Assembly (NCBI RefSeq): GCF_014905175.1
Contig: NC_057792.1
Location: 4,836,001-4,900,000 of the forward strand
Direction: 5' to 3'
Length of the DNA stretch: 64,000 nt
DNA from: Aphidius gifuensis
Taxonomy: Eukaryota > Arthropoda > Insecta > Hymenoptera > Braconidae
Shown: positions 12,489 through 23,486 of the stretch, piece after piece
How the letters are laid out: the number at the start of each line of letters is the position of its first letter
Position numbering within the stretch: the stretch's first letter is position 1
Program-made: the position numbers and the translations under genes
Notes under the pieces: model-generated
What the model was told of the DNA's origin: nothing
The model's input: the letters and a program-made list of their open reading frames with translations, nothing else
Database searches by the model: none

Positions 12489-15003
12489 TTAATGTTTTGT
12501 TTTAGATATTGATGTTGCTTGTAATTGTTTATTACCACTTAAAATAATAAATGGTGATTGTGTTTCTTTTTGTTTAGATTGTAATAAATTTAATGTACCA
12601 AGTGGTGTATCAGTACTTGACATTCTTTTCATTAAAACTTCTTGTTCATTTTTTTTCATTCTTTTTTCAACTTTATTTTTACCTGGACCTTTACCATGAA
12701 ATTTATGACTTAAATATCTAAATGCTTCTTTTGGACATAAAACATGTCCATCATCATCAATATATTCTAATTTAACATTTGGTTTAAAACCATCTTTTTC
12801 TTTAAAATCAGATGTTGGTCCATTAAAACGATCACGTCTACCAAATTTATCATCACCATCATATGCTTTATCTTCAATTGAATAATTTTGTGCTTGTAAA
12901 TGAGCAAAACGACTTGCTGATGGACGATTTGAATCTTCATATTGTAAATAACCTTTACTCATAGCTAATTTTAATGCACCACCAACACCTTGTCCAAGTG
13001 ATGGTTCAGCATCAAGTATTGCTTGTTCAGCAACAGCTGGTTCACTTTTAATATCATCTGAATCAACTGAATTCCACATACCACGTTCATCATTAATATT
13101 ATCATCACCATTGATAATTGGTAAATCAACTTTTTGTTTTTCAATTTTAATATCCATTATTTCAGTAGGTTTTTCTTCACGATTACCAGCTAATCCATAA
13201 GTTGGTATATCACCCAATGTACGACAAAATTCAGCTGTTGAATTTAATGTTATATTTTTATACTTAATCTTTTTATCTTGATCATTTTTATCATCTTTAT
13301 CATCCTTATCATCATTAACATCATTAACATTATTAACATTATTATTGTAATTAATAGCATCATTAATATATATATTTTCTGAATTTAAATCGTCAGTTAT
13401 ATCTAATAAATCAAGCTTAAAATTTTTTTTTACTTTTTGTGAATTTTTTATAGCATTTTTAATTTCATATTCATCATCATCTTCAAGCTTACAATCAATC
13501 CAATTATTTGACGTCATTGATGGTATATCATAATCAGCATTATCAATAATATCATTATTATCAACTTTATTATTATCAATTTTATTGCTATCATCATTAT
13601 TACGTTTTCTACGACTTCCAATATCACGTAAATAATCAGTTTCTGGTATTAAATCATCAGCTTTAAGTGTTTTAACTTGTCGTATTTTACGTATTTTTTT
13701 TTTTTTAGTTTTTTTAAATTTTTCCAATTCTTCTGTATTATAATAATCACTTGCTAATTTTAATTCTGGTAATGTTAATGTTTCAAGTTTTTTATTTGCT
13801 AATTTTTGTTTAACAATATTTTTACGTTTTTCAGCAATTTCTTTAGCATTATCAATACCAATACAAAATGTATCATTTTTAACACCATCAATTTCTTCAT
13901 CATATTTATCTAAAACATTACCTTTTGAAAAACCATATTCATCATAATTATCATCATCATATGCATCATAACCAGGTTTTTTAGATTTAATTATAACATT
14001 TTTTTTATATTTTTCATCATCTTTCATATTAACATTTACTAGTACATCATTATCATCATCCAATACATTTTTATCTTTTAATGTTAATATAACTGTTTGT
14101 CCTTCATCAAAATTTTCAATATTATGTTCAACTTTTAAACCATGTAAATTACGTTCAGTATATTTTTTTTTACGTTGTAATTTAACATCATCATTAACAA
14201 TTTCATTAATACCAAATTCTTCATCAAGTTGATCTAATATTTTAGCACGTTCTTCAGCTTTTTTTTTTTCATTTGATAATTTACGACTTTTATTAACCCA
14301 TTCATTAATATCATCATCTGAATCATGTTCACCAAGTGGTTTTATTTTTAATAATGATGTTTCAATTTTACGTTTATCTTTTGTTAAATTTAATTTTTCT
14401 TTTAATTTTTCAGTACGTTGTATTTCAGCATTATTTATTGCTGGTTTATGATAAAATTCACCAAGATCATCTTTTAATTTATTTGGTTCATCTTTTGATG
14501 ATGTTGTATTAACTTCAAGTGGTTTTAATCCAAGTGTTGCACGTACACGATTTGTTTCTTCAATTGATAATGATGCTTGTGAATTATTATTATTTTTTTG
14601 TGATGATGATGATGGTGGTGGTGATTGACTACGTTGTTTTGTTGATATTTCTGGTGGTGGTGGTGTTGGATCATGACTAGTTTTTGATATTTTTGGTGGT
14701 GGTGGAGCACTTACTATTTCAACTGAAAAAAAAAAAAATAAATATAATAATTAATAATCATCATTAATTTTATTATTTATAAAATTAAAATAAATTTATA
14801 TTATTAATAATAGTGTTATTACCATCACTGTCGTATTCTCTACGTTCTTTTCTCTTGTGTTTTTTATGATGCCTGCTGTTGCTGCTACTACTATGCTTAT
14901 CATTTTTTTCACGTTCAGGTGTATATGATCTTGATCTACTACGATGACGTTTTTTTTTAATATCACGAGTTTTTTCATTTTTATGACGTTTATTTGATCC
15001 CAT
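12489..15003 (-). CDS. SART1: SART1 / Snu66, U4/U6.U5 tri-snRNP-associated protein 1
   Basis: Two exons on the minus strand, 15003-14823 and 14722-12489, join in frame (G|TT) to 804 residues. The N-terminus (MGSNKRHKNEKTRDIKKKRH, then SRSRSYTPER) is a basic RS-like segment. It is followed by a proline-rich stretch and the conserved LGEFYHKPA block. Then come the hallmark FDEGQTVILTLKDKNVLDD-DVLVNVN block and EFCRTLGDIPTYGLAGNREE. The C-terminus has DFKEKDGFKPNVKLEYIDDDG, SHKFHGKGPGKNKVEKRMKK, MSSTDTPLGTLNLLQSKQK and FIILSGNKQ. These match SART1/Snu66, which recruits the tri-snRNP to the pre-spliceosome in the nucleus. An asparagine- and aspartate-rich low-complexity part lies in the middle. 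The ATG chosen starts the conserved N-terminus; an earlier in-frame methionine at about 15105 gives a non-conserved lead. The gene converges on dynamin copy B. Confidence 0.95.
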
Positions 15004-15117
15004 ATTATTTATATTAAATTTTATTAATTTTATTATTAATATTAATTTAGAGTTTACGTTTTCTATACGTTTGTCGATACAATTGTACAAACATATACAT
15101 AGCACATAACCTCAGAC

Positions 15118-15570
15118 CTTAAAATGAAAACTTGAAGAATGTAAAAATTCCCAATACTAGTGGCATTCGAGAAGACTAGAGAAGAAACATGATAAAATGA
15201 AAAGTCACTATGTGTGATGTTTCAAAAAATTTAAATTGGAGGAAAAGAAAAATACAAATTTATAAAAATATAATAATAAAATAAAATAATAATACTTACT
15301 AATAACGAAAAAAAAAAACACTTCATTGTTTAACTAGCACCAATTTTTTATAATCACGTATTACATAAAGCAGCATGAAAAAAAAAAACAAAAAAAATAT
15401 AATATTGCGCTTTGAGCAGCAAATTTTGATGGATTTAATAAATCAACTACTTGTTGTTTCTATACACACACGGATGTACACGATTAATTTAAAAAAAGTA
15501 ATTTTAAAAATAAATTTTTAATTTGTAAAATCAAGTAAATCAAAAATAAATTACTTAAATCTAATAAAAT
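15118..15570. repeat. SART1 upstream segment, repeated at 21526-21965 and partly at 23033-23170
   Basis: Starting just upstream of SART1, the block with AATTCCCAATACTAGTGGC and the following TTCGAGAAGACTAG recurs in direct orientation from 21526 and runs for about 440 bases with small indels. A shorter piece (AAAGCGCAATACTATG and neighbours) recurs in inverted orientation at about 23033-23170. The original is probably the SART1 flank, because the copies lie in a region of rearranged sequence. Confidence 0.8.
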
Positions 15571-15599
15571 AGATATAATAAAATTAATTAAATGTATTA

Positions 15600-16312
15600 T
15601 ACTATCTTATCTAAAAACTGAATAACATAGATCTTTTATTGTTATAAAATATCTTTTATTTTTATCTTTACTTGACCATTATTATGTTTAAAATTATAAA
15701 AATACTTGTCGTCATTTAATGCTGATAAACTTGATGATTTTCTTGCTAATATTCACGTTTATATATTTTTATAACTCAAATACAAACATTGACATAATTA
15801 TTTTTATATCAAACACACCAGGATCTCAATAAATAACAAGACTTTATGTTGCATATTATGAGTGATTTTTTTTATTATGGATTATTGATATCATTAAAAA
15901 TAATAACCCATCATTAATTTTACATTTTTTAATAAAGAATAAGTAAATGTTTTCTAGAGTAATTTATATTTTGATATTCAATGAAAACATACATAAAGTA
16001 CTTATTGCTTAGAGCATATGATTATTTTAAGTGTTTTTTTTTACTTTATATTTTTTTGTTTTAACGAAAATTCAACTATAAAAAGATTTTACTGCATAAT
16101 AAAAAAAAAAAAAATTGTATGAAAATTTAATTGTATTTGCATTTAATGAATTATTCATTTAATGATAATTCATCATCACAAGGTAAGAAGATTTTTTTAT
16201 TTTTTCAACATATGTTATTGTTATGCTAAAAGATAGGTTGTTAATGATGTTGATTAAGCATCTTTATAGAAAGTATTAATCATTCAAATTTTGTTTATTT
16301 CTTATTGAAAGA
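15600..16312. repeat. Downstream flank of the unknown modular gene, repeated inverted at 61075-61805
   Basis: This noncoding stretch matches the reverse complement of about 61075-61805 almost along its whole length. Examples are CACACCAGGATCTCAATAA here and TTAAGATCCTGGTGTG there, and GATTAAGCATCTTTATAG here and CTATAAAGATGCTTAATC there. It shows that the gene next to it was copied with its 3' flank. No gene is visible inside. Confidence 0.85.
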
Positions 16313-19288
16313 TTATTCAAGTGATATACCAGATACATTAATTAGACTGTCTTCGTATGCGTTTTCATCCGAGTCTGATTCATCCATATCTGATTCTTGA
16401 CTGATTTTTCTTTGCATTTGAGAAAGTCGACACGATTTTATTCTAACAGAAAAAAAAAAAAAAAAAAACAATTATAAACATTGTTTACGAGTTAAAGAAT
16501 ATTTAAAATTTTAAAAATTATACAATTCTTACATGTCTTCGAAATTTGGAACAGAATTAGGCCAGGATTCGGCTAACTTAAGTTTTTCTTTTTTTTCGCC
16601 AGTACATAAATTTGGATTCAAATTTTCATCAATCCATAATAATTCTGCCAAGAAACCTGATCCTAAATTCGAAAGAACTCGTCTTTCCTCTCTCTCAGAT
16701 TGTGTTGGTTCTAGTGTTGAGTTGAAAATACGATGTTCGTACTTCCTGTAATTTGACATATAGGTACATGATAATATAGTAAAATAATAAACTTGTCATT
16801 TAATGTCATTTTAATATTTATAAAATTAAAATAATTTACTTACTGCAATTTAACTTGATTTTTGTTATATAATTTGTATAATTCAGGAATTCTTTCACGA
16901 TTTTTCATTATTTGAATCTTTTTTATGATAAGTTGTATGGGCACTTTGGAAGCTTTTTTTTGTTCTTTTTCTTCTTGATTTATAGCTCTATCAAGGGCTT
17001 CTCGCATATCTTCCGATAGTTCTCCTTTGTCACTTAATATCTGTTTAACTTGACCAAGTGAATCAGCTGAAGAAAGACTTTTTTTTGTAACAAAGAAAAA
17101 AAAAAAAAAAAACAATTATACACGTTATTTACAAGTTTATGGATTAACTTAAAATTGAAAATAATGTAACTCTTACAGTGCCATTAAGTATTTCACATAA
17201 TCTGCTTCAGCTTTTTCCTTTTTTTCAATACCTGCTAGGATTTTGTCAGAATACGTGTATCTTCTACTGTTACGCAATAATGATGGGGTTGAGTCTGAAA
17301 CACTATAAAAGTCTCTTTTAAAATTATATTATATTACTAATTGTGATAAATGTTACAAGGTTATGTGATAAATTTGAGTATTTGTTTGTACTTGAGGTAG
17401 CAAGAAATGATCATAATTAATGATGATGATATTTTTTTACTATACAACATAACAACATGGTACATATATTACAACATGGTATAACAACATGGTGATCGGA
17501 CCACTAGTCTTTATATGATTGCAATTTATTTGCAATATTGCCACGGCCGCCATTACATATTGGACTTTATTAAAGATGCATAATTATTTCGTTTTTATGA
17601 TAAATATTTAGGGTCAATCTTATCATATTCTCAAAGCCGTTTGAAAGTCACTCGAATATTATAACTTTAGAATCACGTTTTCAATATACCTAATAATAAA
17701 AAAAAAAATAAAAAAATAGGCCAACGGCAGAGGGTAGCCATTTTTCCATATAATTATACATATATAAAATTCAAAATAATACAGTGAAATAAAAAATTAA
17801 TTGTTATTTCTAATTTGAGTTAACTTAGAAAAATTTACTTACTTAATTGATATACCAGATACATTAATTAGACTGTCTTCGTATGCCTTTTTATCCGAGT
17901 CTGATTCATCCATATCTGATTCTTGACTGATTTTTCTTTGCATTTGAGAAAGTAAACACGATTTTTTTCTAACAGAAAAAAAACAATTATAAACATTGTT
18001 TACGAGTTTAAGAATATTTAAAATTTTAAAAATTATGCAATTCTTACGTGTCTTTGAATTTTGGAATATGATCAGGCCAGGAGTCGGCTAACTCAAATTT
18101 TGATCTATCTTCGCCAGTATATGCGGCTGGATTCAATTTATTATGAGTCCATGAGTATTCTGTCCAGAGATTTACTTCTAAATCCAAATAAACTCGATTT
18201 TTCTCTATCTCAGATGCTGGTATCAATGTTTCGCACATAAAACTATCGGTCCTCCTTTAATTTGACATATAGGTACATGATAATATAGTAAAATAATAAA
18301 TTTGTCATTTATTGTCATTTTAATATTTATAAAGTTAAAATAATTTACTTACTTGAAATGAGCTTTATTTTTTTTTAATAATTTTTTTATTTCATACACT
18401 CTTTCACGATTGTTCTCAAAATTTTGTAAAGCTTTTTGTTCTTTTTTTTTCTTCTTGATTTATAGCTCTATCAAAGACTGCTTGCATATCTTCAGATAGT
18501 TCACCTTTGTCACTTAATATCTGTTTAATTTCACGAATTGAATCAGCTGAAGAAAGACTTTTTTTTGTAACAAAGAAAAAAAAAAAAAAAAACAATTATA
18601 CACGTTATTTACAAGTTTATGGACAAACTGAAAATTGAAAATAATGTAACTTACAGTGCCATTAAGTATTTCTCATAATCTGCTTCAGCTGTATCCTTTT
18701 TTTCAAAAAATGCTAAGGCTCGGTCAGAAAACTCTTCTTCACTGTCACTGGAGTTTATTGGGGTTGAGCCTGAAACACTATAAAAGTCTCTTTTAAAATT
18801 ATATATTATATTACTAATTGTGATAAATGTTACAGGGTTATGTGATAAATTTGAGTATTTGTTTGTGCTTCAGGTAGCAAGAAATGATCATAAATAATGA
18901 TGATGATATTTTTTTGTACATAACAACATGGCAGTCAGACCACTAGTCTTTATGATTGCAATTTGTATTGCCACGGTCGCCGTTACATATTGAACTTTAT
19001 TAAAGATGCATAATTATTTCATTTTTATGATAAATATTTAGGGTCAATCTTATCATATTCTCAAAGCCTTGTTAAAGTCACTTGAATATTATAACTTTAT
19101 AATCACGTTTTTAATATAAAAATAAAAAGAAATAAAAAAATAAAAAAATAGGCCAACGGGAGAGGGTAGCTATTGTTCCATATAATTATACATATATAAA
19201 ATTTAAAATAATACAGTGAAATAAAAAATTAATTGTTATTTCTAATTTGAGTTAACTTAGAAAAATTTACTTACTTAATTGAAGACAT
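16313..19288 (-). CDS. Unrecognised gene with two tandem four-exon modules (one homopolymer frameshift)
   Basis: I do not recognise this family. Nine minus-strand exons fit: 19288-19275 (MSSI), 18777-18655, 18557-18353, 18254-18048, 17968-17843, then a second set 17302-17177, 17077-16844, 16745-16533, 16442-16313. Every internal junction is in the same phase, so modules join cleanly: exon 5 ends in ATT AA|GTAAGT exactly as exon 1 does. Each module has a short acidic exon, a charged helical exon (VKQILSDKGELSEDM then a K/E-rich part), an exon ending in SWPxxxPxF, and an acidic tail (QESDMDESDSD) ending in VSGIS. The protein would be about 458 residues. A run of nine T at 18442-18450 puts exon 3 of the first module one base out of frame, with a stop at 18416-18418; removing one base makes the total divisible by three. 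It may be a real lesion or a sequencing error. The one-module copy at 59774-61074 is in frame. Probably soluble and coiled; function unknown. Confidence 0.68.
17177..19288 (-). repeat. Internal tandem duplication of the modular gene
   Basis: The segment 17843-19270 (intron 1 plus exons 2-5 of module one) is repeated as 16313-17840. Introns match as well as exons, for example the GTAAGTAAATTTTTCTAAG donor region after both exon 1 and exon 5, and the stretch near 17560-17640 against 19000-19080. The exons diverge more than expected for a very recent event. Confidence 0.8.
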
Positions 19289-19790
19289 GATAATGGATCA
19301 ATAGATGACAATGGATGATATCTTTAGACTTTCTGTTTTTGTTATTAACTTCGAGGTAACATAGATAACAACACGTTACAAACATAGCCCATAACCTCAG
19401 ATCACCTTAGATCTTAAAATAAAAACCATGGAGTTTTATAAGGAGGGTAATCTGTGACGTCACACTGTGTATTAGCATAGGGAGCTGTTGAAGCTCACGG
19501 AATGGAGCAAGTCAGTACATTTTTCTGCCAGTGATGACGTTGTAAGAGAAGATCCGAAATCATATGTAAAGACCATTATTTTTGTGTGGTTTCAGTTAGA
19601 GTATTTTTATGTTGTAAATACACTAACTCAATAATCATTATTTATTTAACAAATAATTTGTGCTAATCACATTTTAACAAGGCTAAGGAAAAATTTAACG
19701 TTTAATAAATAATTTTTATTAAAAAGATCATTCCAAATAAATTTCATTTCACTATTATGATGCAAATTTTGACTAAAAATAATAATAGTC
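19289..19790. other. 5' flank of the modular gene and left inverted-repeat arm
   Basis: The first part should hold the promoter and 5' UTR of the modular gene. A short piece near 19388-19400 (CCCATAACCTCAGATC) resembles the SART1 flank at about 15105. From about 19430 the sequence is the inverted counterpart of 21330-21530, for example GGAATGGAGCAAGTCAGTAC here and GTACTGACTTGCTCCATTC there. No gene is visible. Confidence 0.6.
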
Positions 19791-19819
19791 CATTGAAGTT
19801 TTCAAAAAAAATATAAAAA

Positions 19820-20050
19820 ATAGACAACTTATTGAGGATGAATATCAAATGCGTGTTGTACAAAATTTACAAAATAAGTTTATGATAGCATTAATGCATA
19901 AAACCAGAAAACCAGTTTTAGATGTAAATTAGTTGAAAAGAAGGAAAGACAAAATTACCAGAGGTTTGTATTTGTATGGTGCTGATGGTGATATTGAAAC
20001 CATGTTGATGTGATCTCTTTTATGATTGTGCTATAAGGTATTTATCACAA
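19820..20050 (+). pseudogene. AFG1-like ATPase pseudogene fragment, left arm
   Basis: A readable frame gives RQLIEDEYQMRVVQNLQNKF, then a stop, then RGLYLYGADGDIETM followed by another stop. This resembles the region of AFG1L (LACE1) mitochondrial AAA-type ATPases before and through the P-loop (GLYLYG...GKT). The GKT itself is lost through a small deletion, and in-frame stops break the frame. The piece is nearly the reverse complement of 20930-21140. It is a dead fragment; I see no rest of the gene. Confidence 0.6.
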
Positions 20051-20370
20051 TTTTTAAATAATAATATAAATAATAATAATAAATATCATTGCTTTTGCTG
20101 ATTGAGAGGAACGCGTACATATTTATTTATGAATTAGTGCATTTTGTCTATTACCAAAACAATAAAACCTGATTATAGTAGCACAGAACTTCAACTATTT
20201 GATCCACATCACCAGTTGTTGATAGATTATTGAAAAGTCAATGGCTTTTATGCTTTTGATAAATTTCAGACAAGATAAAATTGAATTTATAAAAATCCAT
20301 GATGAATTAAAACATTAAATTTGTTGATGATAATCATATGTGACTGATGTTGCGGTATTTCTAATAAAAA

Positions 20371-20684
20371 AATACCAAAGGCAAGCAGGAGGATAAGGAA
20401 AGATGAATTGAGAAATTAATGCAGCCAAAAGAATTCTATGTGGTAAGCAACATCAATTCCTCAGCTCCATTTTTTCTTTGGCCAATGCTTGTTCTTAGTA
20501 TTTTAATTTATTATAATATGACAATTTTATTTTGTTAAATAAATGAAAAATTCCAAGGACAAGCAGTGACCAAAGAAATAATCGAGCAAAAGAATTGGTA
20601 CAGCTTGAAAATTTATTTGGATAAGCAGCATTAATTTTTTAGCTCCATTTTTTCCTTGTCCACTGCTTGTCTTTGGTATTTTTT
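20371..20684. mobile_element. Pair of MITE-like elements with imperfect terminal inverted repeats
   Basis: Ends of about 40 bases occur four times in alternating orientation. AATACCAAAGGCAAGCAG starts at 20371 and its counterpart CTTGTTCTTAGTATT ends at 20502. A second left end TTCCAAGGACAAGCAGTGAC lies at 20551 and CTGCTTGTCTTTGGTATT ends near 20680. The first left and last right ends match best (17 of 18), so this may be one 314-base element with internal copies or two elements of about 135 bases. There is no coding capacity. Confidence 0.5.
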
Positions 20685-20760
20685 TTATTTAGTAAACAAA
20701 CAAAATTATAGCATTATATTTTAATAAAAAAGTTATGCAAGTAATAAAAAGTTCTACTAT

Positions 20761-21140
20761 TTATTGTTTTTTACGTTTTGTTGTTTTTTTAAGTTGATGA
20801 ATTTTTCCATGTACATCTAGCATGAATAAATAAAAATGTACACGTTTCTTTTCCTCAATCTGTAAACAATGATATTTATTAATTATTTATTTATATTATT
20901 ATTTAAAAAATTGTAATAAATTACCTTATACAACAATCATAAAAGAGATCCATCAACATGGTTTTTCCAATATCACCATCAGCACCATACAAATACAAAC
21001 CCTCTGGTGGTTTTTTTGTCTTTTTTTCTTTTCCAACTAATTTATTTAAAAAACTTGGTTTTTCTGCTTTTTATGCATTAATGTACTTTGTACAACACGC
21101 ATTTGATATTCATCCTAATAAGTTGTTTATTTTTATATTT
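20761..21140 (-). pseudogene. AFG1-like ATPase pseudogene fragment, right arm
   Basis: On the minus strand one frame reads PPEGLYLYGADGDIGKTMLM then DLFYDCCIR up to a GT near 20932. After an AG, sequence from 20859 reads IEEKKRVHFYLFMLDVHGKI then HQLKKTTKRKKQ and a stop at 20761. The second piece closely matches the AFG1L signature KKRVHFHGFMLDVH. The P-loop has one extra residue compared with the family's GDVGTGKT type, the two pieces do not join in frame, and the upstream part has stops. It is a broken copy of the same source as 19820-20050, in opposite orientation. Confidence 0.6.
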
Positions 21141-23486
21141 TTTAAAAACTTCATTAGACTATTATTATTTCTTATGTCAACTTTGGTATCACATGTAATC
21201 GAAATAAAATTTATTTGGAATAATCTTTTTTTAAAATTATCTATTTTAACATTAAATTTTCTTAGCCATTGTTACACTTGGTATTGTTTTTTTTATTAAA
21301 ATGTATTGCTTAAATTCATTTATAAATAAATAATGTATATTATTGAGTTGATTATTTTTACAACATAAAGGAATACTCTAACTGGAGCCACACAAATAAA
21401 AAAAATGTACCATGTGACTTCGGATCTTGATGAGACTAGCGCCGTCACTGGCGATAATGTGTACTGACTTGCTCCATTCTGTGAGCTTCAGTGAAATTCG
21501 AGAGATTACCCTCCTTATACACCTCCATGATAAAAACTTGAAGAATGTCAAAATTCCCAATACTAGTGGCGTTCGAGAAGACTAGGGAAGGACCATGATA
21601 AAGTAGAAAGTCACGACGCGTGATGTTTCAAAAATTTAAATTGGAGAGATACAAATTTATAAAAATATAATAATAAAATAAAATAATAATACTTACTAAT
21701 AACGGAAAAAAAAAAACACTTCATTGTTTAACTAGCACTAATTTTTTAAATCACATATTAAAAAGCAGTATGAAAAAAATAAAACATAGTATTGCGCTTT
21801 GAGCAGCAAATTTTGATGGATTTAATAAATCAACTACTTGTTGTTTCTATACACACACGAATATACACGATTAATTTAAAAAAAGTAATTTTAAAAATAA
21901 ATTTACAACTTTGTAAATTATTATGGTAAAGTGCGTTCAACAAGAAATTACTTAAATCTAAATATTGCAAATATATAATAAACCTGAAAAGAGATAAAAT
22001 AAACATCCTAATTTCTCCTAGAAAAAATAATTTGGTGTCCTATATATGGAAATACCTGAAACACATCCTATTCACCCCCGTCTACTCTGTTTGAGATAGA
22101 CAGGTTGATGTGCACACCTTGATCAATCAACTAAAACCATTTACTCTGGTGCATGAAATTTTATAATTTAGACAAACAAAAAAAAAAAAAAAACAGTGAT
22201 CAAGGTGAGCTAACAAGTCACAAAAATATATCAAATATAAATATTGGGGGATGATCAAGTAGCTTTATAGAATTATAACATAAATTCTTTAAAGTTACAA
22301 GCTTGTTGACGCACTTTTACCCTGAGGGTTTGGTTAAAAAAAGTGACCAGAGGGCCTCTTACCTTATTTAGAAGTTCTAGGAGCAAGGCAAGAAGGCTAG
22401 TCAATGTACATCATGAGCAGCGTCTGTTTGGATGATCTAGGAGACATGATTCTTTTATTCGGATGTACATTTTCCCACACTAGTCATCAGAATGCTCCAA
22501 CGCCATGTAGATTTCACCATGATGATTCCATCAGCAACAATCAGCACATTTAATGATCACATACACAACACAACAGTCTTACTTTTCATCACTCATCACC
22601 ACTTTTTTAAAAACAATCTTTGAGAAAATACACTATCACCAACACCATTTCTAAAGCATATTATAGCACTTAATAAATTAATAGTCTTTTTTTCTTTGAT
22701 CATATCAACTTTGAATACCATTATTCACTTATAAATATAATTTAATATTAATAAATATTTAAATTATTATTAATAAATATAATATTTTTAAACAGAGTAT
22801 ATTATTATTACTTGAAAACATTTTATCAATTTCAAATGAAGAGCTCACTGTTGACACTGATGAAATTTTTAGCATTCTTTTGAACAGAGGCACTGTGTTC
22901 TAAAAGCTCCACAGGTGGGCACGTGGTGCTTCTATTGTTGACATCAACAGCGACTTACCAGAGTATGAATATTTTGGTAAACATTGATGAAGCTTAACAA
23001 CAATGACAACAACAACAACAAGTAAATAAATCCATTAAAATTTACTGCTCAAAGCGCAATACTATGTTTTATTTTTTTCATACTGCTTTTTAATACGTGA
23101 TTTAAAAAATTGGTGCCAGTTAATTAATGACGTGTTTTTTATTTTTGTTATCAGTAAGTATTATTATTTTATTTTATAAAAATATTTTTATGATGTTATT
23201 TATTATATTTGTAGAATTTTTAAACTTTGCATAAGTATGTTTTATATTTTACTATGCCACTGCTTACAGTGCTGCCATTAGCTGACTATTTAATAGAACT
23301 AGATACAGCTTATTTTCATGATGACCAAGAAGACTACATAGAGACTTCTTGATGATGACAAATGACAATAATAGTATAGTACCTTTTTACTTTATTATAT
23401 ATGTATTCCTGAGTATATAAATATTTCAACACGTGGATTACTAGCCAATAATAAACAACAGAGAGAGTTTGATATTGAGTCAATCA
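21141..23486. other. Rearranged noncoding region with copied flanks
   Basis: The left part (21330-21530) is the right arm of the inverted repeat. From 21526 to about 21965 it is a direct copy of the SART1 flank. At 23033-23170 a piece of that flank returns inverted. Between about 22000 and 23000 the base composition is more balanced than usual here, and short readable frames occur (for example DINSDLPEYEYF near 22940-22980), but I cannot build a gene. It may contain further dead gene pieces. Confidence 0.45.

Noticed and set aside
14063..14722. A separate start for SART1 near 14063
   Set aside because: The frame stays open to an acceptor at 14723 and carries conserved SART1 blocks upstream, so the codon there is internal.
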